From JAIXWP01 sp965247015 (GTDB lineage: Bacteria > Bacteroidota > Bacteroidia > Flavobacteriales_D > Sanyastnellaceae): DNA of 64,000 nt. The translations under genes were made by a program, and so were the position numbers. The stretch covers positions 1,054,001-1,118,000 of the forward strand of contig CBDFGG010000004.1 in the NCBI GenBank assembly GCA_965247015.1. Reading direction: 5' to 3'. Within the stretch, counting starts at the first letter, position 1. Every line of letters starts with the position of its first letter. Positions 1 to 8,700 of this stretch are shown one piece after another. The notes under the pieces were generated by a model, which did not search any database, was not told the DNA's origin, and was given only the letters and a program-made list of their open reading frames with translations.

Positions 1-2
1 CA

Positions 3-332
3 GAGTCAAATCCAACAAAAACAGAAAACCCATCTCGCCCGAATGTGTACACTCCTTCAAATAGTGAGAGTGGATTGATGAATGCGAGTGCTTCTAAAAA
101 AGCAAAGAATTACAATAACATTTGGGCATTTGCCGAGGATAAGGCAAAGTCAAAACTTTGGGGAGGTGAAGAATACCCTGAAAACAACTTTGCTCTGGCA
201 TTGGCCGAAAAGCAATTACGTCAACCCACTAAAAAGAAAGATCCGAAGATCGTTATTCAAAGTTTTAAAAATGGAGAAGATAAATTTCTTCGAATTAAAG
301 TGGGCAAATTTGAAACGATTAGGAAAAGATAA
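3..332 (+). CDS. C-terminal fragment of an unidentified protein (5' end outside window)
   Basis: The reading frame is open from base 3 to the TAA at 330-332, with no stop back to the left edge, so this is the last ~109 residues of a longer gene. An internal GTG at 45 could be mistaken for a start. The tail is hydrophilic and rich in Lys, Asn and Glu (for example KSKLWGGEEYPENNF), has no membrane segment, and ends in the basic string KFETIRKR. I recognise no domain. Its 3' end overlaps the 3' end of the convergent histidine kinase gene by 14 bp, and no terminator hairpin is visible between them. Confidence 0.5.
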   Translation, partial: ESNPTKTENPSRPNVYTPSNSESGLMNASASKKAKNYNNIWAFAEDKAKSKLWGGEEYPENNFALALAEKQLRQPTKKKDPKIVIQSFKNGEDKFLRIKVGKFETIRKR

Positions 333-1368
333 TCTCGAATGAAGAGCCCTTACCAGGGCCTTCGCTTTTTGCAAGCAATTGTCCGTTGTGTTGCTCCACA
401 ATTTTTCGAGACAAATACAATCCCATTCCTGTAGTCTTCTCTCCTTCCGTGCCTCTTCTACCTTTCTTGGAAAAGCGCTCGAACAATTGTTCAGCGTCTT
501 CTTGATGGAAGCCTAGGCCTCTATCACGAACACTAATCGCAACGCCGCCATTTTGCAGGCGCCACGCAGAGATAGTGATACGCCCTCCTCTGTTTGAAAA
601 CTTAAGAGCATTGGATAAAAGATTCAGTAATACTTCTCTGAACAAAGACTCTTGGATTTTCCAATTCAAACCTTCTTCCAAGGAAGTTTCTACGATCAGT
701 TCTTTCTCTTTTGCGCGTAGGTCTAGTGAAGAAACTACACCGTGAATAATTGGGGCAATGGCTTTAACCTCAAGTGCTCCTGGATTTAATGATAATTGCT
801 CCTGACTCAGCATCGCTAAAATATCATCCAGATAATTGAGCTGTTTTTTCATTTCTTCCTCTAATAAATCACACGCCTCTACTACTTTGCCTCGATCTGT
901 TTCTGTTTTGATCAATTGTGTCATTCCGATCACTGATGAAATGGGAGATCGCATATCATGAGAGATAAGTGCTACAAGATCTTTTTGCTGAGATAATAAT
1001 TCTTCTAATTGATTGATAGTTTGCTGCACATTGCGAAGTACCATTCCAGCTTCGTCCGGATATTCCATTGGGAGACTCGGTACGGTTCTTTTTTCCAAAT
1101 AATTACCCAACGCAGTGCGCGCCATATCGAGAGGCGTAAGCAATGAGCGAAGAATGTAAAGCGTGATTCCTGTAGCCACCAAAGTAAGCACTAGGGTGAT
1201 GATCAAAACCTTCATCACAGATACATCTGAGAGGCCAAATGAAAAGGCCACCACAAGACCAATTAACGGAACGTGAATTCCAAAAAAAGCAACAAATAAA
1301 AATTTGAGTGCATAGCTTTTTGACGTAAGTCTCAATCCTGATAGAGACTTGTATATCGGGGACATCAT
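319..1368 (-). CDS. Membrane-bound sensor histidine kinase (HAMP-like linker, HisKA, HATPase_c)
   Basis: The 349-residue protein has two N-terminal membrane segments (about 22-46 and 52-73) with almost no periplasmic loop between them, so any stimulus is probably sensed in the membrane or cytoplasm. A HAMP-like linker runs from ~74 to 125. The H-box ALISHDMRSP follows, with the phosphorylated His at 137. The ATP-binding domain shows an N-box (LLSNALKFS, Asn253), a G1 box (RDRGLGF, from ~281), an F-box (LFERFSK) and a G2 box (GMGLYLSR, from ~314), so the catalytic core looks intact. It lies 109 bp downstream of pth on the same strand and may share that transcript. No response regulator gene is adjacent, so its partner must lie elsewhere. 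Confidence 0.9.
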   Translation of the reverse strand: MMSPIYKSLSGLRLTSKSYALKFLFVAFFGIHVPLIGLVVAFSFGLSDVSVMKVLIITLVLTLVATGITLYILRSLLTPLDMARTALGNYLEKRTVPSLPMEYPDEAGMVLRNVQQTINQLEELLSQQKDLVALISHDMRSPISSVIGMTQLIKTETDRGKVVEACDLLEEEMKKQLNYLDDILAMLSQEQLSLNPGALEVKAIAPIIHGVVSSLDLRAKEKELIVETSLEEGLNWKIQESLFREVLLNLLSNALKFSNRGGRITISAWRLQNGGVAISVRDRGLGFHQEDAEQLFERFSKKGRRGTEGEKTTGMGLYLSRKIVEQHNGQLLAKSEGPGKGSSFEIIFS

Positions 1369-1477
1369 TTTTGGAACAGATTAGTTGTGATTCAGCAATA
1401 TTAGCTCACTATTCTATTCATACGAAAAATGGTCGATTTAGTTATACAGAGCGAAAATTTAATTACACAAAAAACAT

Positions 1478-2041
1478 TTATTTGGTATTGAATTCATTCA
1501 TGGTTCGCGCGAGACCTATTAATCCAAAACTCAAAACTGATTTTGCTGCCACGTCGATCCTTTCTTGCAATGTTTTTTTCTCATCATCATTCCATTCACC
1601 CAGCACATAATCCACTTGTTGTCCTTTTGAGAATTCAGCTCCCACACCGAAGCGTAATCTCGCATATGTGGCTGTATTTAGAATTTGCTGAATGTGCTTA
1701 AGACCGTTGTGTCCACCATCGCTTCCTTGGCCTCTCATGCGCAGCTTTCCGAACGGTAAGGCAAGATCATCGGTAATTACCAGCACATTTTCCAATGGAA
1801 TTTTTTCTTCTTGCATCCAATAGCGCACAGCATTTCCCGAAAGATTCATGTAGGTAGAAGGCTTGATGAGTACGAATATTTTTCCTTTATGTCTCATCTC
1901 ACACGTTGCGGCATAACGTCCTGTGGTAAATGTTGTGTTCCCCAGCGCCGCGAGGTGTTCCACTACTTTGAATCCGATATTATGCCTTGTATTCTCGTAT
2001 TCTGAGCCAATATTTCCAAGACCTACAATGAGAAATTTCAT
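1478..2041 (-). CDS. pth: Peptidyl-tRNA hydrolase
   Basis: Hydrolyses the ester bond of peptidyl-tRNAs that drop off the ribosome, recycling tRNA in the cytoplasm. The 187-residue length is normal for bacterial Pth. The N-terminus has the family signature VGLGNIGSEYENTRHNIGF with conserved Asn10 and the catalytic His20. The motifs VITDDLALPFGKLRMR and GSDGGHNGLKHI carry the conserved Asp and the substrate-binding Asn/His. The start is the ATG at 2041. A -7 promoter box ends only four bases upstream (2046-2053), so the mRNA is probably leaderless or nearly so. The preceding rplY transcript is closed by a strong hairpin at 2086-2112, which supports a separate promoter for pth. Confidence 0.97.
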   Translation of the reverse strand: MKFLIVGLGNIGSEYENTRHNIGFKVVEHLAALGNTTFTTGRYAATCEMRHKGKIFVLIKPSTYMNLSGNAVRYWMQEEKIPLENVLVITDDLALPFGKLRMRGQGSDGGHNGLKHIQQILNTATYARLRFGVGAEFSKGQQVDYVLGEWNDDEKKTLQERIDVAAKSVLSFGLIGLARTMNEFNTK

Positions 2042-2045
2042 GGTG

Positions 2046-2053
2046 CAAAAATA
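2046..2053 (-). promoter_or_regulatory. -7 promoter box of pth (TATTTTTG), probably giving a leaderless mRNA
   Basis: On the minus strand the sequence reads TATTTTTG-CACC-ATG, an exact match to the Bacteroidota -7 consensus TAnnTTTG with the pth start codon only four bases after it. Transcription usually starts a few bases after this box, so the first transcribed base should be at or next to the ATG. No convincing -33 TTG is seen at the usual spacing. The nearest, 27 bases away, lies in the A-run of the upstream terminator. Confidence 0.6.
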
Positions 2054-2081
2054 AGGATTCCTTTAGGTGGTGAAACGCGAC

Positions 2082-2112
2082 AAAAAAAAGACCGCCATGA
2101 AGGCGGTCTTTT
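2082..2112 (-). terminator. Rho-independent terminator after rplY
   Basis: An 11-bp perfect stem (AAAAGACCGCC at 2086-2096 with GGCGGTCTTTT at 2102-2112) has a five-base loop. On the minus strand the stem is followed by a run of eight T (2082-2089). It ends the prs-rplY transcript just before the pth promoter. Confidence 0.9.
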
Positions 2113-2132
2113 GAAATATAGATGATGAAATA

Positions 2133-2726
2133 TTATTTCTTCTTCTTCTTGTCGTCAGCAGCAGCTTGGTCAGCAGCGATAGACGCACGAGTAGCTTGTA
2201 CACCAACGATTGCAGAAGCTTCAGCTTCAGCAAAACGACAACCTGGGATAGCTGCTTCGCGAACGCGAACCATGTCACCGATGTTGAGGTGTGAAATATC
2301 AACTGTGATAGCCTCTGGAAGATCCTCTGGCTTACCAATGATACGCATCTTACGATAGTTCAATACAAGTTTACCACCTGCTTTAACACCTTCAGAGCTA
2401 CCAGTCAAACGAACTGGAAGAGCTGTCTTCACTTCTTTACCTGGGATCAATTCCAAGAAGTCGATGTGAGTAGGTGCATCCTTCACTGGGTGAAATTGCA
2501 TCTCTTGAATAAGAGTGTGATATACTTTTCCATCAACTTCCAAATTGATTTGGAAAGTTTCTGGTTGACGAAGGATTTTGCTAAGGTCCATTGCGCTAAC
2601 GCTCAAGTGAACTTGTGAATTACCTCCGTAAAGAACCGCTGGAACTCGCCCATTTCTTCGAAGATCGGCAGCATTTTGTCTCCCTACGTTCTCGCGAAGA
2701 GAACCGCTCAAACTGATTTGCTTCAT
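2133..2726 (-). CDS. rplY: 50S ribosomal protein L25/general stress protein Ctc
   Basis: Binds 5S rRNA in the large ribosomal subunit. The long Ctc-type form (197 residues) is present: an N-terminal L25 beta-barrel (about 1-90, containing ENVGRQNAADLRRNGRVPAVLYGG) followed by the TL5/Ctc C-terminal domain (about 95-180, with PEDLPEAITVDISHLNIGD). It ends in a low-complexity tail of Ala and Asp followed by five Lys, common in Bacteroidota members. The start ATG lies 13 bp after the prs stop codon, so the two genes form an operon, a frequent pairing in bacteria. Confidence 0.96.
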   Translation of the reverse strand: MKQISLSGSLRENVGRQNAADLRRNGRVPAVLYGGNSQVHLSVSAMDLSKILRQPETFQINLEVDGKVYHTLIQEMQFHPVKDAPTHIDFLELIPGKEVKTALPVRLTGSSEGVKAGGKLVLNYRKMRIIGKPEDLPEAITVDISHLNIGDMVRVREAAIPGCRFAEAEASAIVGVQATRASIAADQAAADDKKKKK

Positions 2727-2739
2727 TTTTATTTGTTAT

Positions 2740-3681
2740 TTATGATATAATAAAATGCGAACTAATACTCTTGTTCTCTAACAAGTTGTGCAATACATCT
2801 GCAAAGAGTTTTGACACATCGAGGACTTTGATTTTGTCCGTTGGTGCGCCCTCTTTGAGAGGAATGCTATTTGTAACAATCAACTCAGTTAATACTGAAT
2901 CTTGAATTCTCTCATACGCCTTTCCGCTTAATACGGGGTGCGTACAAATTGCTCTCACACTTAGTGCACCATGCTCCAACATCATCTCTGCTGCCTTGCA
3001 CAATGTGCCTGCTGTATCTACCATGTCATCGATCAACACCACATTCTTTCCCGCCACATCTCCGATCACGGTCATGCTATCCACTTGGTTGGCCACTTTT
3101 CTCTGCTTGTAACAAATAGCGAGGTCCACTCCTAGAATTTTTGCATAAGCATTTGCACGCTTTGTTCCGCCTGTATCAGGGGCTGCAATCACTAGGTCTG
3201 GGATATTCAATTCCTGTAAATAAGGAAGGAATATCGTGCTCGCGTAAAGGTGGTCTACCGGTACTTCAAAAAATCCTTGAATTTGCTCCGCATGCAAATC
3301 CATTGTAATCACTCGGCTCACGCCCGCTGCAGTAAGCAAGTTGGCAACAAGCTTCGCTCCGATTGCTACTCTTGGCTTATCTTTTCTGTCTTGACGAGCA
3401 AAACCAAAATAAGGCATTACAGCAACAATTTTTCTTGCAGATGCTCTCTTTGCAGCGTCAATTAATAGAAGCAATTCAAAGAGATTGTCTGTTGGAGGAA
3501 ACGTCGATTGAACGATGATTACATCCTTTCCACGAACGGTTTCTTCGATACTTGGCTGAAATTCTCCGTCGCTGAAGCGCTGCAAAATCACGTTACCTAA
3601 TTCGGTGTCTAATGATTTCGCAATTCCTTCTCCCATATAGGTAGAAGCTGAACCTGCTAGTATTTTGAACATGTCGTTCAT
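2740..3681 (-). CDS. prs: Ribose-phosphate pyrophosphokinase
   Basis: Makes phosphoribosyl pyrophosphate (PRPP) from ribose 5-phosphate and ATP for nucleotide, His and Trp synthesis. Visible motifs are DGEFQPSIEETVRGKDV near the N-terminus, the ATP-site stretch GFARQDRKDKPR, the substrate loop APDTGGTKRANAYAKIL, and the PRPP-binding motif VVLIDDMVDTAGTL. I chose the ATG at 3681 (MNDMFKILAG, 313 residues). The longer TTG-initiated frame to 3705 would start inside the TATATTTG promoter box and cannot be translated from that promoter. An ATG at 3672 is also possible. Operon with rplY. Confidence 0.95.
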   Translation of the reverse strand: MNDMFKILAGSASTYMGEGIAKSLDTELGNVILQRFSDGEFQPSIEETVRGKDVIIVQSTFPPTDNLFELLLLIDAAKRASARKIVAVMPYFGFARQDRKDKPRVAIGAKLVANLLTAAGVSRVITMDLHAEQIQGFFEVPVDHLYASTIFLPYLQELNIPDLVIAAPDTGGTKRANAYAKILGVDLAICYKQRKVANQVDSMTVIGDVAGKNVVLIDDMVDTAGTLCKAAEMMLEHGALSVRAICTHPVLSGKAYERIQDSVLTELIVTNSIPLKEGAPTDKIKVLDVSKLFADVLHNLLENKSISSHFIIS

Positions 3682-3702
3682 GGTGCCCTGTTTTAAGGGG
3701 CG

Positions 3703-3710
3703 CAAATATA
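3703..3710 (-). promoter_or_regulatory. -7 promoter box of prs-rplY (TATATTTG)
   Basis: Minus-strand TATATTTG followed by CGCCCC matches TAnnTTTG exactly and lies 21 bases before the ATG at 3681. It decides the start of prs: the upstream in-frame TTG is the last part of this box. Confidence 0.65.
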
Positions 3711-3721
3711 CATCTTTTTTC

Positions 3722-4630
3722 TTAAGATTCTATGAGCCAACCAGATTGTGGTATGCGTTTTCGCAGCAAAAGCACTAGAATAGAGATAAATATGAATATT
3801 GAAATCATATAGAAGCCTATACCATTCTGAAAATCCTCCTGAGGAGCTTCTAGGCTGCCGCCATTGTAATGGAAGAGAAGAATAGCGAGAGAATTATTCG
3901 CCAAATGCGCCAGAATAGATACCCATAAAGCTCCTGACCAGACGAATAAATATCCTAACATCGCCCCCAAGATTACGCGTGGTAAAAAGCCATAAAACTG
4001 AAAGTGAAAGAAGCTAAATAAAACTGCACTCACCCAAACTCCGGTATGAATGTTTTTTGTAGCCCCAATAAGTAATGGCTGCAACACTCCTCGAAAAGCA
4101 AGCTCTTCACAAATAGCAGGAATAATTGCAATACAAAAAATAGTACTGATCAACGAGCCCACTCCAGAATAGCTCAATATTAGATGTGTCAGGTCTTTCG
4201 CACGATCTTCTGTTGGCTTTAGCCACGCCTCCAAAGCACTTCCTTCAGGAATAAATAATGCATTCAACTTAGAGCTCAGGTCAATCAATCCCCCCGATGA
4301 AACCATCCATAGAATGGCCAGAATAACAAAGCCAAATGAAGGTGCCATGTTTGCTCGAAAGGCATTGGGTGCTCCAAAAATCATGAGATAAAACCCCACG
4401 GGCAATAAAAAAGTACTCAATTGAGAGATATTGTTCATCCATTTTAGTAATTCAATATGCTCGAGTTGTGGATTTGTAACGAGCTCTTGAATTCCTGATA
4501 CTGGAATGCCATTGGCCAACGCAAGCGCTACGGCAGCGAGGCCTCCGACTCCGGCTGACACCAAAATCAATGCTCCAAATAACAGAGCACGGGTGCCCGC
4601 TGACATGGATTGAAAGAATGGATTTATCAT
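3722..4630 (-). CDS. CPBP family intramembrane glutamic endopeptidase (CAAX/Abi type)
   Basis: A multi-pass membrane protein of the CPBP (CAAX protease and bacteriocin-processing) family. All three family motifs are visible: EELAFRG (EExxxR), FSFFHFQF (FxxxH) and HLANNSLA (HxxxN). These supply the active-site residues in characterised relatives. Seven or eight hydrophobic segments span the 302 residues. The natural substrate cannot be read from the sequence. I start at the ATG at 4630. The upstream TTG frame (to 4687) adds a hydrophilic stretch with no start signal. It lies upstream of prs on the same strand, but prs has its own promoter. Confidence 0.88.
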   Translation of the reverse strand: MINPFFQSMSAGTRALLFGALILVSAGVGGLAAVALALANGIPVSGIQELVTNPQLEHIELLKWMNNISQLSTFLLPVGFYLMIFGAPNAFRANMAPSFGFVILAILWMVSSGGLIDLSSKLNALFIPEGSALEAWLKPTEDRAKDLTHLILSYSGVGSLISTIFCIAIIPAICEELAFRGVLQPLLIGATKNIHTGVWVSAVLFSFFHFQFYGFLPRVILGAMLGYLFVWSGALWVSILAHLANNSLAILLFHYNGGSLEAPQEDFQNGIGFYMISIFIFISILVLLLRKRIPQSGWLIES

Positions 4631-4722
4631 AGTACAAAAGAAGCTAACTACCTTTGCATTCGCTATCCGTTCATCAAGTTTTGTCAAAACTGGAATGTTA
4701 GCGCAGCGAATAAAGTGTGAGT

Positions 4723-5703
4723 ATGATAAAAATTGGCAACATAGAACTTCCTGATTTCCCTTTGCTTCTAGCTCCTATGGAGGACGTGAGTGATCCGCCT
4801 TTCCGTATGCTTTGTAAAGAGAATGGTGCAGATCTTATGTACACTGAATTCATCAGCAGCGAAGGACTTATTCGTGATGCGTCAAAAAGCTTACAAAAGC
4901 TGGACATCTTCGAATACGAGCGCCCGATAGGCGTACAGATATTTGGAAGCGATATCGCAAGCATGGAACAAAGTGCGCGCATCATAGAGCGTGTCCAACC
5001 AGACCTTCTCGACATCAACTACGGCTGCCCCGTAATGAAGGTGGCCTGTAAGGGCGCCGGTGCGGGCATCTTGAAAGACATCGATAAAATGGTGCGCATG
5101 ACAGATGCAGTAGTCAAAGCTACTAGCCTTCCCGTGACGGTCAAAACAAGACTCGGATGGGATGAGGATAGCAAGAATATTATGGATGTCGCAGAGCGAC
5201 TACAAGATATCGGTATTCAAGCGCTCACGATCCATGGTCGCACGCGAGTGCAGATGTACAAGGGCTCCGCAGACTGGACCCTCATCGCGAAAGTGAAAGA
5301 AAACCCTCGCATCAAAATTCCCATCTTCGGAAATGGAGATATCGACTCTCCTGAAAAAGCATTGGAGTATAAAAATAAATACGGCGTCGATGGCATCATG
5401 ATCGGTCGCGCGAGTATTGGCTACCCATGGATTTTCAATGAAATAAAACACTATTTCAAAACAGGTGAAAAACTAGCACCTCCTACCCTTGCGGAAAGAG
5501 CCGCTGCAGCAAAGCGCCACTTCGAGTTTTCTGTAAAATGGAAAGGAGAAAAATTGGGTATCCTTGAAATGAGAAGGCACTACACCAACTACTTCAAAGC
5601 ATTGCCTAATTTTAAAGAAGATCGAATGGCACTTGTTACAATGATGGAAGCAGACGCCATTCTAGAAAAGCTTGAACAAATCGGTCAAAAAGAATACGCA
5701 TAA
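4723..5703 (+). CDS. dusB: tRNA-dihydrouridine synthase (DusB type)
   Basis: FMN-dependent enzyme that reduces uridines in the tRNA D-loop. The TIM-barrel signatures are LLLAPMEDVSDPPFRMLC near the N-terminus, DINYGCPVMKV with the catalytic Cys at residue 102, the CKGAGAGIL phosphate-binding stretch, TVKTRLGWD, and LTIHGRTRVQMYKG. The C-terminal helical domain (from about 240) binds tRNA in characterised relatives. The length of 326 residues is normal. I start at ATG 4723 rather than the in-frame GTG at 4717. Divergent from the CPBP gene and closed by a hairpin directly after the stop. The DusB subclass is inferred from overall similarity. Confidence 0.93.
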   Translation: MIKIGNIELPDFPLLLAPMEDVSDPPFRMLCKENGADLMYTEFISSEGLIRDASKSLQKLDIFEYERPIGVQIFGSDIASMEQSARIIERVQPDLLDINYGCPVMKVACKGAGAGILKDIDKMVRMTDAVVKATSLPVTVKTRLGWDEDSKNIMDVAERLQDIGIQALTIHGRTRVQMYKGSADWTLIAKVKENPRIKIPIFGNGDIDSPEKALEYKNKYGVDGIMIGRASIGYPWIFNEIKHYFKTGEKLAPPTLAERAAAAKRHFEFSVKWKGEKLGILEMRRHYTNYFKALPNFKEDRMALVTMMEADAILEKLEQIGQKEYA

Positions 5704-5733
5704 AAAAAGCCCCTTCATTCGAAGGGGCTTTTT
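5704..5733. terminator. Bidirectional rho-independent terminator between dusB and the 1615-residue gene
   Basis: A 13-bp perfect stem (AAAAAGCCCCTTC with GAAGGGGCTTTTT) encloses the four-base loop ATTC. With A-runs on one side and T-runs on the other, it can serve both convergent genes. Confidence 0.93.
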
Positions 5734-5749
5734 AATTCTAAATAATATC

Positions 5750-8700
5750 TTATTTGATAATCGTCGAATGAATTGATTCTTGATTCTCCATGATGACTGA
5801 AACGTTATAAGCTCCACTAGCCCATGCAGAAGTGTTTACAGAAACAACTTCTCCTGATTTACCAATATTCTCTTGTACGAAAATGACTTGACCTGTCATG
5901 GATGTTACTACCAGTTTCGCTGCTTGTGCTTTTTGACCAAACACTACATTGAATCCTTCCAGAGTATTCACTACCTGAACTTTTGAAGCTAATTGTTCTT
6001 CAACACCAACAAAAGTAGAAGCCGTGATTGTAACTGTTTGTGTTGCTACGCAAGCACCTCTTGTTGCAGTTAAAACAACTACATATTCTCCGGCGGCAGT
6101 AATATCAAAAGATGTTACGTGACCTGAAGCGATAGGTTGTCCATTTACTGTCCATTCAACTGATTCAGCATTGTATGCTTCAGCTGTCAAATTGATAGTT
6201 GTAGATGTGCCTTCAAGGAAGCTAACCGCTGTTTCATTTACAAGAAGATTTGCAATGATTGCATCATCATCCCACGTTGCAAATTGAATCTCTTGATTCA
6301 CACAAAGATTTGAAATTTGAAGTACATAATCGTCAGCTTCAAGTCCTTCTAGAATCAATGTAGCTGCGCTGCCAGAGCCAGAAGTAACCTCTTCACCCAT
6401 CAAATTAATAAGGGTATATGTATACTCTCCGGGATTAGTCATATTCAACACCAACTCTCCATTTGATGATGCATTACATTCATCAATTGCTGAAGTCCAT
6501 TCGAATGTTGTTTCAGAAGGCTCTGTAATGCTTACTGGTGATTCAAAAGAACCACAACCAGCATCTGTACTAGAAAGTACTACTGTATAATCACCAGCAG
6601 CTACTGCATCATACGCTGAGCTACCATTTCCTGTAAACACAGCATTACCAAACTGATCCATGATGGTCCAATTCCAGTTGCCTTGCGGTGCATCAACAGC
6701 AATCACACCATTTGAAGCATTGTAGCACACTGCATTCTGAGAAGAAACTACCACCGCAGGAGTCACCCGAATGATCATTCGGTTTCCTTGGTATGGTGCG
6801 TCTGTAGAAACAGTCAATGTCAACCCTTCTGTGATCGGAGTAATTTCACTTGTAAATGTATCTTCTATAGAAAGGCATGAACCGAGTGGGATATTTTGCA
6901 ATTCACTGAATGAGATGACATAATCACCCGCTGCAGGAAGATCCAAGTAAACTGGTACTTCGAAACTCTCTGTTGGCTGAGGACGAACATCAATAGTAAG
7001 AAGGTATAGATCGCTTGAAACAAGCGCTAGTTCTGGTGCTGTAGCAACCGGACTTTCCCATTTCTCCGCATCAAGATTTGATTCGAAGTTATGCGTTGCA
7101 TCAGCATGGAATGCCAATACTGCTTCGTCACCTTCATTATTTCTTGAAATAGCGATTCTTGCAAAGCTTGACTCTTGTTCACTTCTCTCAAAAGCAACGT
7201 TCGTATTTGTTTTGATAGATTCGATATAGTTCAATGACTGTCCACCTGTTGAAGCCTTCACAAAGAATGCTTGGCTGTGAGCGATGTAACGAGAACCTGA
7301 ACCGACTTGGCTATTTGCCGAGTACACGCGGTATCCAGGAAGATTTGCATCATAGTAATGATAGCTATTGACATCACTGCTATTCGCTTCGAGAGCTACC
7401 CAATCAATTTCTGAAGGGTACATATTCGTTACCAAATTCCAGCCATCTCCAGAGTTTGGAGTTGGAGAAACAGTGTAGCTCAAAGGCACGTTCACGTTGC
7501 CTTTTTGAATAGTTCCTTTTACATCAATTGTCTGTGCCGCTGCACTTTGATAGATCGTATATCCACGTTGCGGATTGATGAGGTTAGATGTATTTGTCAT
7601 TGGTGTATAACCATTGTTGCGGCTACCAGCAACAGTTTCATCATACCAGTAAATATTTACGAAGTTGTAGGGCGGTGGGAAATCTGAACCTGTAACACCA
7701 GTTGTAGTGATATCATCGTCCCATGCATTTTCAATGCTGTGTGGACCCGGATTAGTCACTGTTGGAGCACCGATATATATATAGGTCGCTGGACCAGCAG
7801 GAACAAAACGTTGGATTTCAACATCACCAGCAATATCAGCGCCCGCTTGAATAGGTCCAATACCTGAGGATTTCGTAGCAGTTGAAAGCAAGCGAAGATT
7901 TCCTAACGTTTGGAATGTTCCTTCTTTCAAAGTAACGAGTCCTGAAGTTTGAACTTGTCCCAACGATGTTACCGTTCCAAAATCGTTATCTATTGTAAGG
8001 TCATTGAATGTTACTGTTGCAGAACCAAGGATAGATTGTGCTACAGCACCTTTGAAAATAACATGGCTATTTCCGGCATTGAAAACACCAGTACCATCAG
8101 TTACCCAGTTACCAAATACAGTAATCGTATTTGAGTTTCCTGTCAATGAACCACCTGTATTAATTGCGATATCGCCTGCATCAAATGCTTGATCAACATT
8201 GACTGGAGCGCCTGATTGCATTACCAAACGAGTAAAGCGGCTAGGCTGAATAGTTTGTGCAGTACCTACTGGAGTAGGTGACCAAATTGCCGCAGAGAAG
8301 TTTCCACCTGGAGCTTGGCTATAAAACTCGCTACGACATCCTTTTTGAACAATGGTCAAATCGTCGATTGCAAACTTGTCGCTATTCGATGCAGAGTAAA
8401 CCATTCTTGCTCCAAAATAATTGAGTGCATCGTAGGTCACGTCAGTTGCGGTTCCCACGGCTACTAAGTCATTGAAATCACCGGATTGATCGAGCGAAAG
8501 AGACCAAAGACCACTTTCGTTTCTTGTCAATAGAACACCAATTTCATTGGATGTAGAAACAATTTCCCAAGGTGCTGAAACGAGTGCAGTGAAGACGCCA
8601 TTCGTAACACGGAAGAGCGTGATTGCATCAGCTGCAGGGGTAGTTGCAGGATCAACACCTACGGCGTATCCGTTAACAGTTGAACCAAACAAATCTGTGT

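Noticed and set aside
1371..1610. Plus-strand ORF of 79 codons opposite pth
   Set aside because: Its second half is antisense to pth and it has no similarity or start signal.
3682..3705. TTG start for prs
   Set aside because: The TTG is the end of the TATATTTG promoter box, so it would lie upstream of the transcript.
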